Assembly (NCBI RefSeq): GCF_031157315.1
Contig: NZ_JAVIFU010000041.1
Location: 1 to 64,000 of the forward strand
Length of the DNA: 64,000 bases
Source: Paenibacillus sp. LHD-38
Lineage (GTDB): Bacteria; Bacillota; Bacilli; Paenibacillales; Paenibacillaceae
Direction of reading: 5' to 3'
Shown here: positions 42,822 through 51,902 of the stretch, in pieces
Position numbering within the stretch: the first letter of the stretch is position 1
Layout: every line of letters begins with the position of its first letter
Made by a program: the position numbers and the translations under genes
Notes under the pieces: model-generated
Told to the model about the DNA's origin: nothing
Databases searched by the model: none
What the model saw: the letters and a program-made list of their open reading frames with translations, nothing else

Positions 42822-44012
42822 CTATATTCCTTCAACGGGCAGAAGCTTGCGGTAAATCCGCTCAAGCTCGCCGAGGGTAAATGATTTTGGATTATTATCC
42901 ATGAGTCGAGTCACATGGGACGCGCTTTCGGCCAAAGATGGAAGATCGGGCTCCGTAATTCCGTATTCCGCCAGATTTTGCGGAATGCCAACCCGCCGCG
43001 TCCATTCTGCAAGCTGTTCGAGCGCCCATTCCGCTTCGGTTCCGGCATCGTTCGAGCAATCGCCGATGGAGCCTGTTCCTTGCCGCATCGCCTCTGCGGC
43101 GAGCGAGAGGCGGCTTGCGACGGCGTCGAGCTGCGCCTCCATGACATGCGGCAGCAGCATCGCGTTCGCGACGCCGTGCGCGATGCCGAAACGGCCGCCG
43201 AGCGGGTAGGCCAACGCATGCACGGCGGCCGTTCCCGAAGCCGCAAGTGCCATGCCCCCGTAAGCGGAGCCGTACAGCATCGCCGAACGCGCAGCGATCG
43301 AGCTTCCGTTCTCGTAAGCTTCAATAATACTTCCGCTAATAAGCCTTATCGCTTCAAGCGCGAACATGTCGCTGATCGGATTCGCTTTCCTGCCGATGAA
43401 AGACTCCAGCGCATGGGTGAAGGCGTCCATTCCCGTCGCAGCCGTCACGGCCTTCGGAAGCGTAAGCGTAAGCTCGGGGTCCAGTACCGCAAGCTTCGGG
43501 TACAACCTGCGGCTAACGATTCCGATTTTCAATTGCCGCTCCGGAAGCGTAACGATGGCATTCGGGGTAACCTCCGATCCAGTGCCTGACGTTGTTGGAA
43601 TGAGCACGGTCGGAATGCCGTCGTTTTCGATGTTGTCGGTGCCCAGCATGCTCTCCAGCGGCCGATTGTTCGTCGCCAGCGCCGCCAGCAGCTTCGTCGC
43701 GTCCAGCACGCTTCCGCCGCCGAGTCCGATATAGACGTCGAACGTTTCTCCTCCGATTTTTGCATGCATCGATTCAATATCGCCCGCCGCAGGTTCGGGG
43801 CGTATGTCGTCCTCCAGGATGTCCGCGACGATCCCAGTGCTGGCGAGCTGCTTTCGCAGCTCTTCCGCCCAGCCGTTCCTCCTGATGCTCGGGCTTGTAA
43901 CGAGAAGCGCGCGCCTGACCGATCCGAGCTGCGACCGAATTTGCCCGGCGACAGAGCGGAATGAGCCCGCACCCGCAAGGATCGAACCAGCGGTTTGAAA
44001 TAATGTAATCAA
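42822..44012 (-). CDS. Iron-containing alcohol dehydrogenase
   Basis: The 396-residue group III dehydrogenase has the dinucleotide-binding GLGGGSVLDATKLLAAL and the active-site segments TSGTGSEVTP, MDAFTHALESF and GIAHGVANAMLLPHV, whose Asp/His ligands hold the metal. The start is TTG 44012 after GAAGGAGGGG. It lies four bases from the aldolase gene, so the two are co-translated. It probably reduces or oxidises an aldehyde or keto sugar from uronate breakdown; the exact substrate is not predictable. Confidence 0.85.
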   Translation of the reverse strand: MITLFQTAGSILAGAGSFRSVAGQIRSQLGSVRRALLVTSPSIRRNGWAEELRKQLASTGIVADILEDDIRPEPAAGDIESMHAKIGGETFDVYIGLGGGSVLDATKLLAALATNNRPLESMLGTDNIENDGIPTVLIPTTSGTGSEVTPNAIVTLPERQLKIGIVSRRLYPKLAVLDPELTLTLPKAVTAATGMDAFTHALESFIGRKANPISDMFALEAIRLISGSIIEAYENGSSIAARSAMLYGSAYGGMALAASGTAAVHALAYPLGGRFGIAHGVANAMLLPHVMEAQLDAVASRLSLAAEAMRQGTGSIGDCSNDAGTEAEWALEQLAEWTRRVGIPQNLAEYGITEPDLPSLAESASHVTRLMDNNPKSFTLGELERIYRKLLPVEGI

Positions 44013-44016
44013 GAGG

Positions 44017-44907
44017 CTACCCCTCCTTCAGGATGCCAGCCGCGCGCAGGCCTGCCGCAATGGTATTCATCGCCGCTTCGCTGACAGGCTGGACCGGCAA
44101 ACGAGGCGAGCCGACTTCGATTCTCAGCTGCCGCATCATTTCCTTGAGCCCTGCAGGCACCGTTCCGAGCTGCATCAGCTTGCGAACCGCCGCGATGTCG
44201 GCTTGCGACTTTGCGGCTTTCTCCAACCGCCCTTCCCGCCAATGCCTGTAAATCGAGACAACCGTTTCCGGTGCGACGTTGGCGGAGGCCGCAATCGCGC
44301 CTGCGCCCCCCGCAAGCAGGGTCGACAAAATAAACGAATCCGTACCGGCGAGAACTGCGAAGTCGGGACCCGATTGTTGAATAAGCTGAAGCACATGCTC
44401 GTAGTTGCCGCTTGAATCCTTCACGCCGACGATATTGGAAATGCGGGACAACGACGCCACGGTGTCCGCCTCCAGCATGATGCCCGTGCGCGCAGGAATA
44501 TTATAGAGAACGATCGGCAAAGCGGTCGAGCCCGCCGTCGCTTCAAAGTGCCGGTAAAGCTCCTTTTGGTTCAATGGAACGAAGTAAGGCGTAATGACGG
44601 ATAAGACGTCGGCGCCCGCTTCCTCCAGTCTGCGAGACAACCGGACAGTCTCGGCCGTCGTAATCGCGCCGGATCCGGCATAGAGCGGAACGGCTCCGCC
44701 GATCTCGTCGGCCGCGATTCGGACAAGCTCCGTCTTCTCGTTTTCCGTCAACGCGAAAAATTCACCATTCGTCCCGAGGACGAAAATGCCGTGCGCCCCT
44801 GCCTGAAGCAAGCGCCGAATCATTTGGCGGACGACGGTTTCGTTAAGGCGCCCCTCTTCGTCGAAAGGCGTCACCATGGCTGGTATAATGCCGTGAGGTC
44901 TGATCAT
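44017..44907 (-). CDS. DHDPS-family aldolase (keto-deoxy sugar acid type)
   Basis: This 296-residue TIM-barrel class I aldolase of the dihydrodipicolinate synthase/N-acetylneuraminate lyase superfamily has Schiff-base Lys163 in GVKDSSGNY, Tyr135 in LYNIPARTG, and the GTNGEFFAL pyruvate-site loop at 45-53. In a pectin cluster it most likely cleaves a 2-keto-3-deoxy sugar acid to pyruvate and an aldehyde, and the neighbouring dehydrogenase could then act on the aldehyde. ATG 44907 overlaps the upstream gene's stop by four bases and follows GAAGGAG. It is the intact counterpart of the 16451-16835 pseudogene. Confidence 0.85.
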   Translation of the reverse strand: MIRPHGIIPAMVTPFDEEGRLNETVVRQMIRRLLQAGAHGIFVLGTNGEFFALTENEKTELVRIAADEIGGAVPLYAGSGAITTAETVRLSRRLEEAGADVLSVITPYFVPLNQKELYRHFEATAGSTALPIVLYNIPARTGIMLEADTVASLSRISNIVGVKDSSGNYEHVLQLIQQSGPDFAVLAGTDSFILSTLLAGGAGAIAASANVAPETVVSIYRHWREGRLEKAAKSQADIAAVRKLMQLGTVPAGLKEMMRQLRIEVGSPRLPVQPVSEAAMNTIAAGLRAAGILKEG

Positions 44908-47033
44908 GTTCGTTTAACTCCTTCACAATAATGTGGGATTTTTCCCTTATCCGATGCCTCGCGAAAGCGAAGGGCATGATGCAGCACTTCAGAAATGATC
45001 CAAGACGGGTTCCAAGTGTTGGAACGGCCTCTTCCCTGGAAGTTGGACTGGAAGAAGCCTTCCGCCTGTTCTCCCACGACGGTAAAGCCCCACTCGCCCG
45101 GCTCGGTGCATATGCCTTGGCCAAGCGCGCCGAAGATCGTCCGCGCCAGACGCACGTACATCTCGTTGCCGGTGAGGAGACCAAATTGCCACAACTCGAA
45201 AGTAGGGAAAAAGACGTCGAGATGATGGTTCTGCACGCTCACCCCGGGCCAACCGACCGCCTGAAAGCCATGCTCTCTGAATGCCGTGCCGCGATCATAG
45301 GCAGGGTTCCACATATAGACGTAGGTGAGCTGCCAATCTCCAGCTATCTCCGCCCATTTGCGGAATTTGGCCTCGCCGGTAAGACGGAAGAGCTCGTAAG
45401 CCGCGAGGAAGAAAAACATGCCTGCTTCCTTGTCCTCGCATCTTGCGTCAAGCGTAGACCGTGCGAAAGGCCGCTCGAACGTTTCCGCATGCAGAACGTA
45501 ATAGCGCTCCATGCAGGCGCGGGAGGCATCAAGGTACGTCTGCGCGCCCGTTACCTGCCAGGCTTTAATTAACGCGATCAGGCACGGAATGCCGGCGGCC
45601 GTAATTTCCGTGTCCGCCGCGATTCCGTCCAGCCGCCATGATGCCGGAAAAATGCCTGCCGGCAATATTGCCCCCAGCAGGAAAGCCGCGGACTGCTCCA
45701 GCGCCGCTGTCCATGACGAAGGCACTTGCTCCCCCCTGCTGCGGAACAGCAAAATGATATCGGCCAGGTCGCTGACGGTTTCGCCGAAGGCGCGGCTCGA
45801 GATGACGGGCTCCTGCTGCCAGCGGAAATTGTCCCAGCGGCCGTCCGACAAATGGTACGCTCCGTTCCGGAGTCCGGGCACCGAAGTGCCGCTCTCGGCG
45901 AGGTAAAATTCAACAGCTTTCCTGCAGCGCTCGATACGCTCGCGCATTTGTCCGTCGAAGCCGAGGAAAGCGTCGCACCAGGCCAGCTTCAAGCATTGTC
46001 CTGTCCATCCGTACATGTAGTGAAGCCCGTGCTTCGATACGAGCCCGAATGAATTTCGGTCGTTGAACTTGACATAGCCGGCTGCCCGGTCCGTCTCCCT
46101 CCACCGGTCATCCATGGCAGCCGTCTTCAGCCGGATCAGCTCCTCCAGCGTATGAGGCTCGGCTCCATGCGGATCGTACAGCTTAACGGCGCGGTGAACG
46201 GCTTGCGAGAAGGCGCGGCCGGGCGCTTGCTGCGGCCCCCATTCCAGCACATAACTCTTCTCGAGCGCGAAGCCCGGCGCAAAATCCGTATAGCCGCCGG
46301 AGTATGGCTCGATTTTGCTTTTGCTGACGTATACGATGTCCTTCTCGCCGTTGAACATCAGAACGCCGCTCATCGCCGCAATGGCGACGCATCCTTCCCG
46401 TTTGTAGGCGCCGAGCGAGCCGTAATGGACGGTGCCGTCCGGCAGCTCGATATAGGAAGGAAGAGAGTACATCGTCAAGAACCGACGCCCTTCGGAGCCC
46501 TTCTCCGTCCACTCGACGTTCACGCATGGAATCGGGAGCCTGTGCTCCTCGCAAATAAAGCCATTGCTTTCTCCAACGCCGAGATGCGGCACGAGTCTAG
46601 CGGGGTCGGCCGACGGGTTGTTGTTGTAGATCATATGCGGAATCGTCACGTTATCCGTGCCGTTCGCGGCCAGCTCCCATTCGAGGCCGACCGCGGCGTC
46701 GCGTATCGTCCGGCCCGTGCGGTTCTCCCAGACGGCGCCGGCCCGAAGCATCCCTTCCGAATCGAACGCCAGCTCCAGAGTCAGGAACAGGTCGCCGCCG
46801 TCCGCCTCGATTCGCAGCGTGCCGCCTTGCCTCTCGATTTGCACGGCATTGAACCGGAGCCGCTCTTCGCACCATGGGCGTCCCTCGGAGTATACCGCCA
46901 TGCGCCCCAGCGAATTTTTGAAATAAGACTCGGCTTCTCCTTCGCGGGACAATTGGATATAGACATCGTTGTCGGACTGCCAAACGTTAACGTTTCGATT
47001 CTCAGCCGGACTCGTTATACGGTATGCGTTCAT
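44904..47033 (-). CDS. Uncharacterised 709-residue (alpha/alpha)-barrel-like protein
   Basis: I do not recognise a named family. The N-terminal about 290 residues are beta-rich (TLRIEADGGDLFLTLELAF, FALEKSYVLEWGP), and the C-terminal about 400 are helical with periodic Trp/Tyr as in (alpha/alpha)6 glycosidases and lyases: GLVSKHGLHYMYGWTGQCLK, WDNFRWQQEPVISSRAFGE, GVSVQNHHLDVFFPTFELW. The beta-sandwich plus toroid layout is common in polysaccharide-active enzymes. No signal peptide is present. ATG 47033 has GGAGA upstream. It overlaps the aldolase start and follows a DUF5060 gene, so it is part of the same coupled run. Confidence 0.5.
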   Translation of the reverse strand: MNAYRITSPAENRNVNVWQSDNDVYIQLSREGEAESYFKNSLGRMAVYSEGRPWCEERLRFNAVQIERQGGTLRIEADGGDLFLTLELAFDSEGMLRAGAVWENRTGRTIRDAAVGLEWELAANGTDNVTIPHMIYNNNPSADPARLVPHLGVGESNGFICEEHRLPIPCVNVEWTEKGSEGRRFLTMYSLPSYIELPDGTVHYGSLGAYKREGCVAIAAMSGVLMFNGEKDIVYVSKSKIEPYSGGYTDFAPGFALEKSYVLEWGPQQAPGRAFSQAVHRAVKLYDPHGAEPHTLEELIRLKTAAMDDRWRETDRAAGYVKFNDRNSFGLVSKHGLHYMYGWTGQCLKLAWCDAFLGFDGQMRERIERCRKAVEFYLAESGTSVPGLRNGAYHLSDGRWDNFRWQQEPVISSRAFGETVSDLADIILLFRSRGEQVPSSWTAALEQSAAFLLGAILPAGIFPASWRLDGIAADTEITAAGIPCLIALIKAWQVTGAQTYLDASRACMERYYVLHAETFERPFARSTLDARCEDKEAGMFFFLAAYELFRLTGEAKFRKWAEIAGDWQLTYVYMWNPAYDRGTAFREHGFQAVGWPGVSVQNHHLDVFFPTFELWQFGLLTGNEMYVRLARTIFGALGQGICTEPGEWGFTVVGEQAEGFFQSNFQGRGRSNTWNPSWIISEVLHHALRFREASDKGKIPHYCEGVKRT

Positions 47034-47117
47034 TTCCAGCGGTCTCCTTCCGTTTTCCGTTCCATCGCCTTCCGGTTCCGGACAGTCGCCCTGCCGGACG
47101 GTTCGGTCTTCTCTATG

Positions 47118-48602
47118 CTAAGCCGTCACTTGTTCCTTATCCGGTTCGTCCAGCGGCGTGCTTTCTCCGATTTTTCGCACCCGGAGCGCGCCGTGGAGCT
47201 CGCCGGGCAGCTTGATTTGAAACCGCTGCTGGTAGGTTTGGTCCAACCGTTCGACCGTCATGTTCCATGTATCGATGAGATCCACCGCAAATTCGCCCTC
47301 TTGCATGGCGAAGGCTCGCGACGTAAAGCGATGAGGCCCGTAATACTGCAAATAATATTCGCCCTTCTGTACCAGGGTCGAAGCATCGTGGCTAAATCTG
47401 CTGTAAGTCAGACAGCTTGGAGCATCCTCCAGCAGACCGCGGAGAAAAGCGATCCGCGCCCCGCTCTCGCCGAGCAGCTCGCCGCCATGAACCGACCAGC
47501 TGGTTCCATCCGCACGGCGAAGCGTTTCCCCATGGGCCGCAAAGCCTCCGCGCGATAGGCCCTCCCAGATCCGGTACAACATATCTTCAGCGGTGAGCGC
47601 GTCCATCGGATTCGATCCCGTCCCCTCGCGGCCGCAATCGTCTATGACGATCGGCTTCTCGTACTGCAGCGTGAAGTCCGAAGCAATCATCACGTCCTCC
47701 TGGCGGAGACTGACATGCGTCAGCCACGGAACGCCCCAATCGAACGCGGAAGGAATGCCGTGGATCGTGGTCAGATGATGACCGTAATCGCATTCGCGAA
47801 GCGTACGGAAATAGGTTCGCCAATCGGCGTCCTGCCGCTGCCCGCAGCCGTCGCCCAAATCCGCCATTGTCCACCAGACGTTGCGGTAGGCGGACAAGCG
47901 GGAGACTGCGTATCGGATGTATCGCTCTTCCTGCTCCGGCGTCAGCCGAATGGCTCCTTCCCGCTCCAGACCTGCGGGAAATAGGATTAGCTCGGCTTCC
48001 ACGCCGATACGGGAAAGGCTCTCCAAGCACTCCTCCAGCCTGGCGAAATAAGCCGGCTCGAAGCGATCGCCGTCCGGCTGTCCGTCCGGGCTGGCGGCGA
48101 ACGGGGAAATAGCCGGCTCGCCGGTCGCCGCATGCCCGGCTTCCGGAATAACGCTCATACGCGCTTTATTAAAGGGCAATGCTTCCAGCGACCGGATCGT
48201 CCGTGCGCGGCTCGAGCCGTCCTGCACATGCCATGCGGCAAGCAGCGTTCCGAACGGCGTGTAAGGCTTGCCGTCCGCATAGGCGAAATGTGTTGCGCCG
48301 AACACCCTCACCGGCCCGTGATTACCGTCTCCCGCCGGCAAGCACCGGAATTGTCCGGCATAACCGCCGGACGGTGCAGACGCCCCCTCGACGCAGAACG
48401 ACCAGTCGCCCTCCTCGTCCGGCATGAACCGGATTAACAGCCGTCCGTCGCCGTCATAGAAGCCTTCGGCTTCGAAATGGCGCTCCCCATTGCTGAATTC
48501 GGCCCGGAGTCCCGAATCCGCATATAGCCGATCGTCCTCGTTCCCCTTCATCCTTAGCTCGAATATTCCATATCGCTCTACTGCATCTTGGTATTGAATC
48601 AC
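47118..48602 (-). CDS. DUF5060/DUF4038 protein with altered catalytic acids
   Basis: It is related to the proteins at 48617-50038 and 62391-63863: an N-terminal beta-sandwich (DUF5060) and a TIM barrel (DUF4038, apiosidase-like). The acid/base strand reads RNVWWTMADLGD where the paralogues have WWSLSNEYD or WWSLANEYD, and the nucleophile strand reads PIVIDDCGRE where they have VVDE. Thus both predicted catalytic Glu positions hold Asp. The fold is otherwise intact over 494 residues. GTG 48602 is preferred (AGAGGAG seven bases upstream); TTG 48620 overlaps that site. It may be a pseudoenzyme, a binding protein, or have changed chemistry. Confidence 0.78.
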   Translation of the reverse strand: MIQYQDAVERYGIFELRMKGNEDDRLYADSGLRAEFSNGERHFEAEGFYDGDGRLLIRFMPDEEGDWSFCVEGASAPSGGYAGQFRCLPAGDGNHGPVRVFGATHFAYADGKPYTPFGTLLAAWHVQDGSSRARTIRSLEALPFNKARMSVIPEAGHAATGEPAISPFAASPDGQPDGDRFEPAYFARLEECLESLSRIGVEAELILFPAGLEREGAIRLTPEQEERYIRYAVSRLSAYRNVWWTMADLGDGCGQRQDADWRTYFRTLRECDYGHHLTTIHGIPSAFDWGVPWLTHVSLRQEDVMIASDFTLQYEKPIVIDDCGREGTGSNPMDALTAEDMLYRIWEGLSRGGFAAHGETLRRADGTSWSVHGGELLGESGARIAFLRGLLEDAPSCLTYSRFSHDASTLVQKGEYYLQYYGPHRFTSRAFAMQEGEFAVDLIDTWNMTVERLDQTYQQRFQIKLPGELHGALRVRKIGESTPLDEPDKEQVTA

Positions 48603-48616
48603 TTCGTTCTCTCCTC

Positions 48617-50038
48617 TCAAACTGCTTTCACGCGCAAAGCGGTGTAAGGTTTAGCCGGCAGAGCCAGATCGCTCTGTCCCGCGAAAGTGCCGTCAAGCGG
48701 CGTGACCGACATGTCCCAAATATCGATAAGCTCGATCCGGTATACCCGGTCGGGGGACATCGGGATCTTGTAGGACGTAAGGCGGTATTTGCCCAGATAC
48801 AGAAGCGCATAGGAGCCTTCCTGGCGCGCCGCCATCCAATCCTCCGGACCTTCCTCCATCAGCCGGCGCAGAAACCGGATCCGCTCCGGGCTTTCTCCGT
48901 ACATACGGCCTCCAGTCGAAATCCAGGCTTTGGTCGGCTTATTATCGAAGCATTCGCCGTGGGCGATAAAGCCGCCTCTCGTAAGCCCCTCCCAATAACG
49001 ATGCATCAGCTCGAGTCCCGAGATGTTCCCCCACCGCTTGGCGACGTTGCCCTCGTAGGAAATTTCGTCGACAACGATCGGCTTGCGAACGGCAGCCCGC
49101 CATTCGGTGGTCAGGACGGAATCCCAATGCTGGATGCTCTGGTGGGTAAGCCATGACTTGGAGAAATCGTACAAAGAAGATATCTCGTACATTTTCGTGC
49201 CATTATGAATCGAACGAAGCCGCTGATACGGATCCTTCCGCTGCACGTATAGCAGCAGCCGGTCCCAATCCTCAATCGTCTTCATTTTGTTGAAATCATA
49301 TTCGTTGGAAAGCGACCACCAGACGTTGCGGAATGCGCCCAAACGGGCGATAACGTAACGCAAGTAGTAGAAATCCTGCTCGCGCGACATATTGTTGAAG
49401 CCCCAGCCCCCTGACTTATCGTAGGGATGGAACAGAATCAGGTCGGCTTCCATTCCGAGTTTCATCAAATCGGCGATCCGCTCCTCCAGATGGGCGAAGA
49501 ACGCCGGATTGAAGCGGGTCATGTCCGCATCCTCCGGGCAGGTCCCTGCGAACGCGACCATTTCCGGGCGCATGTCCTTCGTAGGGAACAGGCACATCCT
49601 GACCTTGTTGAACGGAGATTTCTCCAGCTCCTCCAGCGTCTGCAGCTCGTGCGCCTTGTTCCCCGTATGAGTCCAGTGATAGCATGTCGTGCCAAACGGC
49701 ATATAGTTCGTACCGTCCTCGTAAGCGAACAAATATCCGTCCTTGACCCTTACGGGCCCGTGATTTCCCGGTGACGGCTCCGTACAAACAAAGTTTCCCG
49801 TCGCGCCGTCCAGCTCCGGCACGGCACTCTTCGTGACATAGCGCCACGTTCCTTCCCGATCCGGCATAAACCGGATCCGATAGATACCGTCCCTGTCATA
49901 GAAGCCTTCGACCTCTACCCTGTCGTTGCGATATTCGAAGGTCGCCGATAAGGCGACCTCCTCAAATGGATTGCCTGCCGCAGGACCGGATAAGGCAACC
50001 TCGAATATTCCCCAGCGTTCCACTTCTTGCATTCCCAT
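48617..50038 (-). CDS. DUF5060/DUF4038 glycoside hydrolase
   Basis: The 473-residue protein has a DUF5060 sandwich (about 5-100) and a DUF4038-type TIM barrel (about 105-400) like apiosidase-type enzymes. Predicted catalytic residues are Glu246 in WWSLSNEYDF (after Asn245) and Glu325 in IVVDEISYEG. YMPFGTTCYHWTHTGN at 112-127 marks the barrel start. It is not secreted. ATG 50038 has GAAGGGAG. It directly follows the second permease pair, so it probably attacks what that transporter brings in. Apiose or another branched pectic sugar is possible but not shown. Confidence 0.82.
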   Translation of the reverse strand: MGMQEVERWGIFEVALSGPAAGNPFEEVALSATFEYRNDRVEVEGFYDRDGIYRIRFMPDREGTWRYVTKSAVPELDGATGNFVCTEPSPGNHGPVRVKDGYLFAYEDGTNYMPFGTTCYHWTHTGNKAHELQTLEELEKSPFNKVRMCLFPTKDMRPEMVAFAGTCPEDADMTRFNPAFFAHLEERIADLMKLGMEADLILFHPYDKSGGWGFNNMSREQDFYYLRYVIARLGAFRNVWWSLSNEYDFNKMKTIEDWDRLLLYVQRKDPYQRLRSIHNGTKMYEISSLYDFSKSWLTHQSIQHWDSVLTTEWRAAVRKPIVVDEISYEGNVAKRWGNISGLELMHRYWEGLTRGGFIAHGECFDNKPTKAWISTGGRMYGESPERIRFLRRLMEEGPEDWMAARQEGSYALLYLGKYRLTSYKIPMSPDRVYRIELIDIWDMSVTPLDGTFAGQSDLALPAKPYTALRVKAV

Positions 50039-50069
50039 TAGCCTGCTTGCACTCCCTTCATTATCATTG

Positions 50070-51023
50070 TTATTCCACTAGCCCGGTCCGCTCGACGCCT
50101 TCGACAAACCAGCGCTGCGTAAAGAGATACAGCAACAGCGGCGGCATGACCGCGAGAAACGATTTCGCCATGTCGAGCGATTGAGCGAACAGCTTCCCTT
50201 CCTCCGTTGCGATGTCTCCCGTCGCCTTTACAAGCGCGATCGAAAGAGGAACGTCCTGCATTTTGAACAGGAACATCATCGGAAAATAACTGTCGTTCCA
50301 GTTCCAGACGAAAGAGAACAGGAAGACGACGACAATGGCCGGCGTTGCGATCGGAAGCATGACCTTGAAGAAAACCCGGTACAGACTTGCGCCGTCGATC
50401 TTCGCCGCTTCCTCCAGCTCTTTCGGAAGTATGGAGAAAAACTGGCGGTAAATGATGACATAAAGCGCGCCCTTCAGGCCGTGCCCGAACAAAGCCGGAA
50501 TAATCATCGGGAAGTACGTATCGATCCAGCCTATTTCCCGGTACATGATAATCAGCGGCAGCACCGTTACCTGCGGCGGAATAACAAAGGCGAAGATCAG
50601 GCACACGAACCAGAAGCGCTTGAAAGGAAACTTCACCCTGGCGAACGCGTATCCGGCCATCGCGCAGGCGACGAGCTGAAAGAGCGACGCCCCGATGGAC
50701 AGTCCGAAGCTGACGCCAAAAGAGGTCGGATAGTTCAGCAGCTTCCAAGCCTCTTTCAGATGCCCCCAATAAATCGCCGTCGGTATCCAGTTCACTGTCG
50801 GATCCAATAAATCGTCGAGACCTTTTACCATGTTGGATATCATATAAAAAATAGGATTGAGATACAGATAAGCCGTTTCAATCAGTACAATGTAAATGAA
50901 AACGCGAAACAGCAGTCCTTTATCGGCTTCCCGTCCAAACAGCAGCAACCGGAGACGCTCGACCAGTCGGGACAGGCCCAAACGTTGCTGCCGCTGCCGG
51001 AGGATATTCAATACTTTCTCCAT
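50070..51023 (-). CDS. Carbohydrate ABC transporter permease, MalG type (second pair)
   Basis: The 317-residue inner-membrane protein has about six transmembrane segments and the cytoplasmic EAA loop (LPKELEEAAKIDGASLYRVF) that docks the ATPase. The N-terminus is extended by a charged cytoplasmic stretch of about 40 residues (RQRQQRLGLSRLVERLRLLL). ATG 51023 follows AGGAGGAGAG. It pairs with the gene at 51036-51902. No binding protein is encoded beside this pair. Confidence 0.88.
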   Translation of the reverse strand: MEKVLNILRQRQQRLGLSRLVERLRLLLFGREADKGLLFRVFIYIVLIETAYLYLNPIFYMISNMVKGLDDLLDPTVNWIPTAIYWGHLKEAWKLLNYPTSFGVSFGLSIGASLFQLVACAMAGYAFARVKFPFKRFWFVCLIFAFVIPPQVTVLPLIIMYREIGWIDTYFPMIIPALFGHGLKGALYVIIYRQFFSILPKELEEAAKIDGASLYRVFFKVMLPIATPAIVVVFLFSFVWNWNDSYFPMMFLFKMQDVPLSIALVKATGDIATEEGKLFAQSLDMAKSFLAVMPPLLLYLFTQRWFVEGVERTGLVE

Positions 51024-51035
51024 CCTTCTCTCCTC

Positions 51036-51902
51036 CTACCTCGTTTGCGTCGTGGCGCGGACAGCCCTTCCGAGCAGCAGCATCACCAAACCCAGGAACA
51101 GCAGTATGATGATGAAATAGACCCAGATCAAGGCGCTAGTCGGACCGTATTGCGTCGGATTGACGCTCGCAATGATCGGATTTCCGGGATAGGTGAACAG
51201 ATCCACGACCGTGTATATCGTATTTAGCAGCACGAACGGCATCATGGCCGGCAACGTAATTTTCCAGAACATCTCCCACGGATTTGCGCCGTCGATGCGC
51301 GCCGCCTCGTAAACGGACGATGAAATCGTCTGGCGGCCCGCAAGGAACAGAAGAATCTGCACGCCGGAATACCATAAAATAAGGACGAACGAGTTCAGGA
51401 CGCTGACGATCGGCGCCGCCCACGAAGCCGGCAAATATTGCGTGAGCGCCGTCGAGATGGAGAACTGCTCCAGAAACCCGAGCTGCCCCCTCCCTTGGCC
51501 CAAGAAGCGTTCGATGATATTGCCGGAGGAGAAGATGACCGGCAGGAAGAACACCGCTCTGAACAAGCCCCTCCCCGGAAACTTTTGATTCAGCATGATC
51601 GAAATCATGAAAGAGAAGATGACGATGATCGGAATCATGAACAGAACCTGCCTCAGAAACGGCAGAAGCTGATCATAGAAGACGCCGCCGTCCTCGAACA
51701 AAATGTTGTAGTAGTACTTAATGCCGACATATTCGTGCAGGATGCCGCTCCCGGTAATGCGCACGTTATGAAAGCTCATATAGAGAGAGTAGAAGAGAGG
51801 GAACGATACGAACAAGAGAAACCCGATAATCCAGGGCAATATGAGAAATATGCCTTCGTATCGCTGCGACATCCGGTTTTTCATACGGATCCAGCCGTTC
51901 AT
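51036..51902 (-). CDS. Sugar ABC transporter permease, MalF type (second pair)
   Basis: The 288-residue membrane protein has six predicted helices; the EAA loop SSVYEAARIDGANPWEMFWK is near residues 195-214. Its start ATG 51902 overlaps the stop of the DUF5696 gene by four bases, so the two are translationally coupled, an unusual link between a permease and a large membrane-anchored protein. It forms the heterodimer with the 50070-51023 product. Which ATPase it uses is inferred to be the one at 61206-62330. Confidence 0.88.
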   Translation of the reverse strand: MNGWIRMKNRMSQRYEGIFLILPWIIGFLLFVSFPLFYSLYMSFHNVRITGSGILHEYVGIKYYYNILFEDGGVFYDQLLPFLRQVLFMIPIIVIFSFMISIMLNQKFPGRGLFRAVFFLPVIFSSGNIIERFLGQGRGQLGFLEQFSISTALTQYLPASWAAPIVSVLNSFVLILWYSGVQILLFLAGRQTISSSVYEAARIDGANPWEMFWKITLPAMMPFVLLNTIYTVVDLFTYPGNPIIASVNPTQYGPTSALIWVYFIIILLFLGLVMLLLGRAVRATTQTR

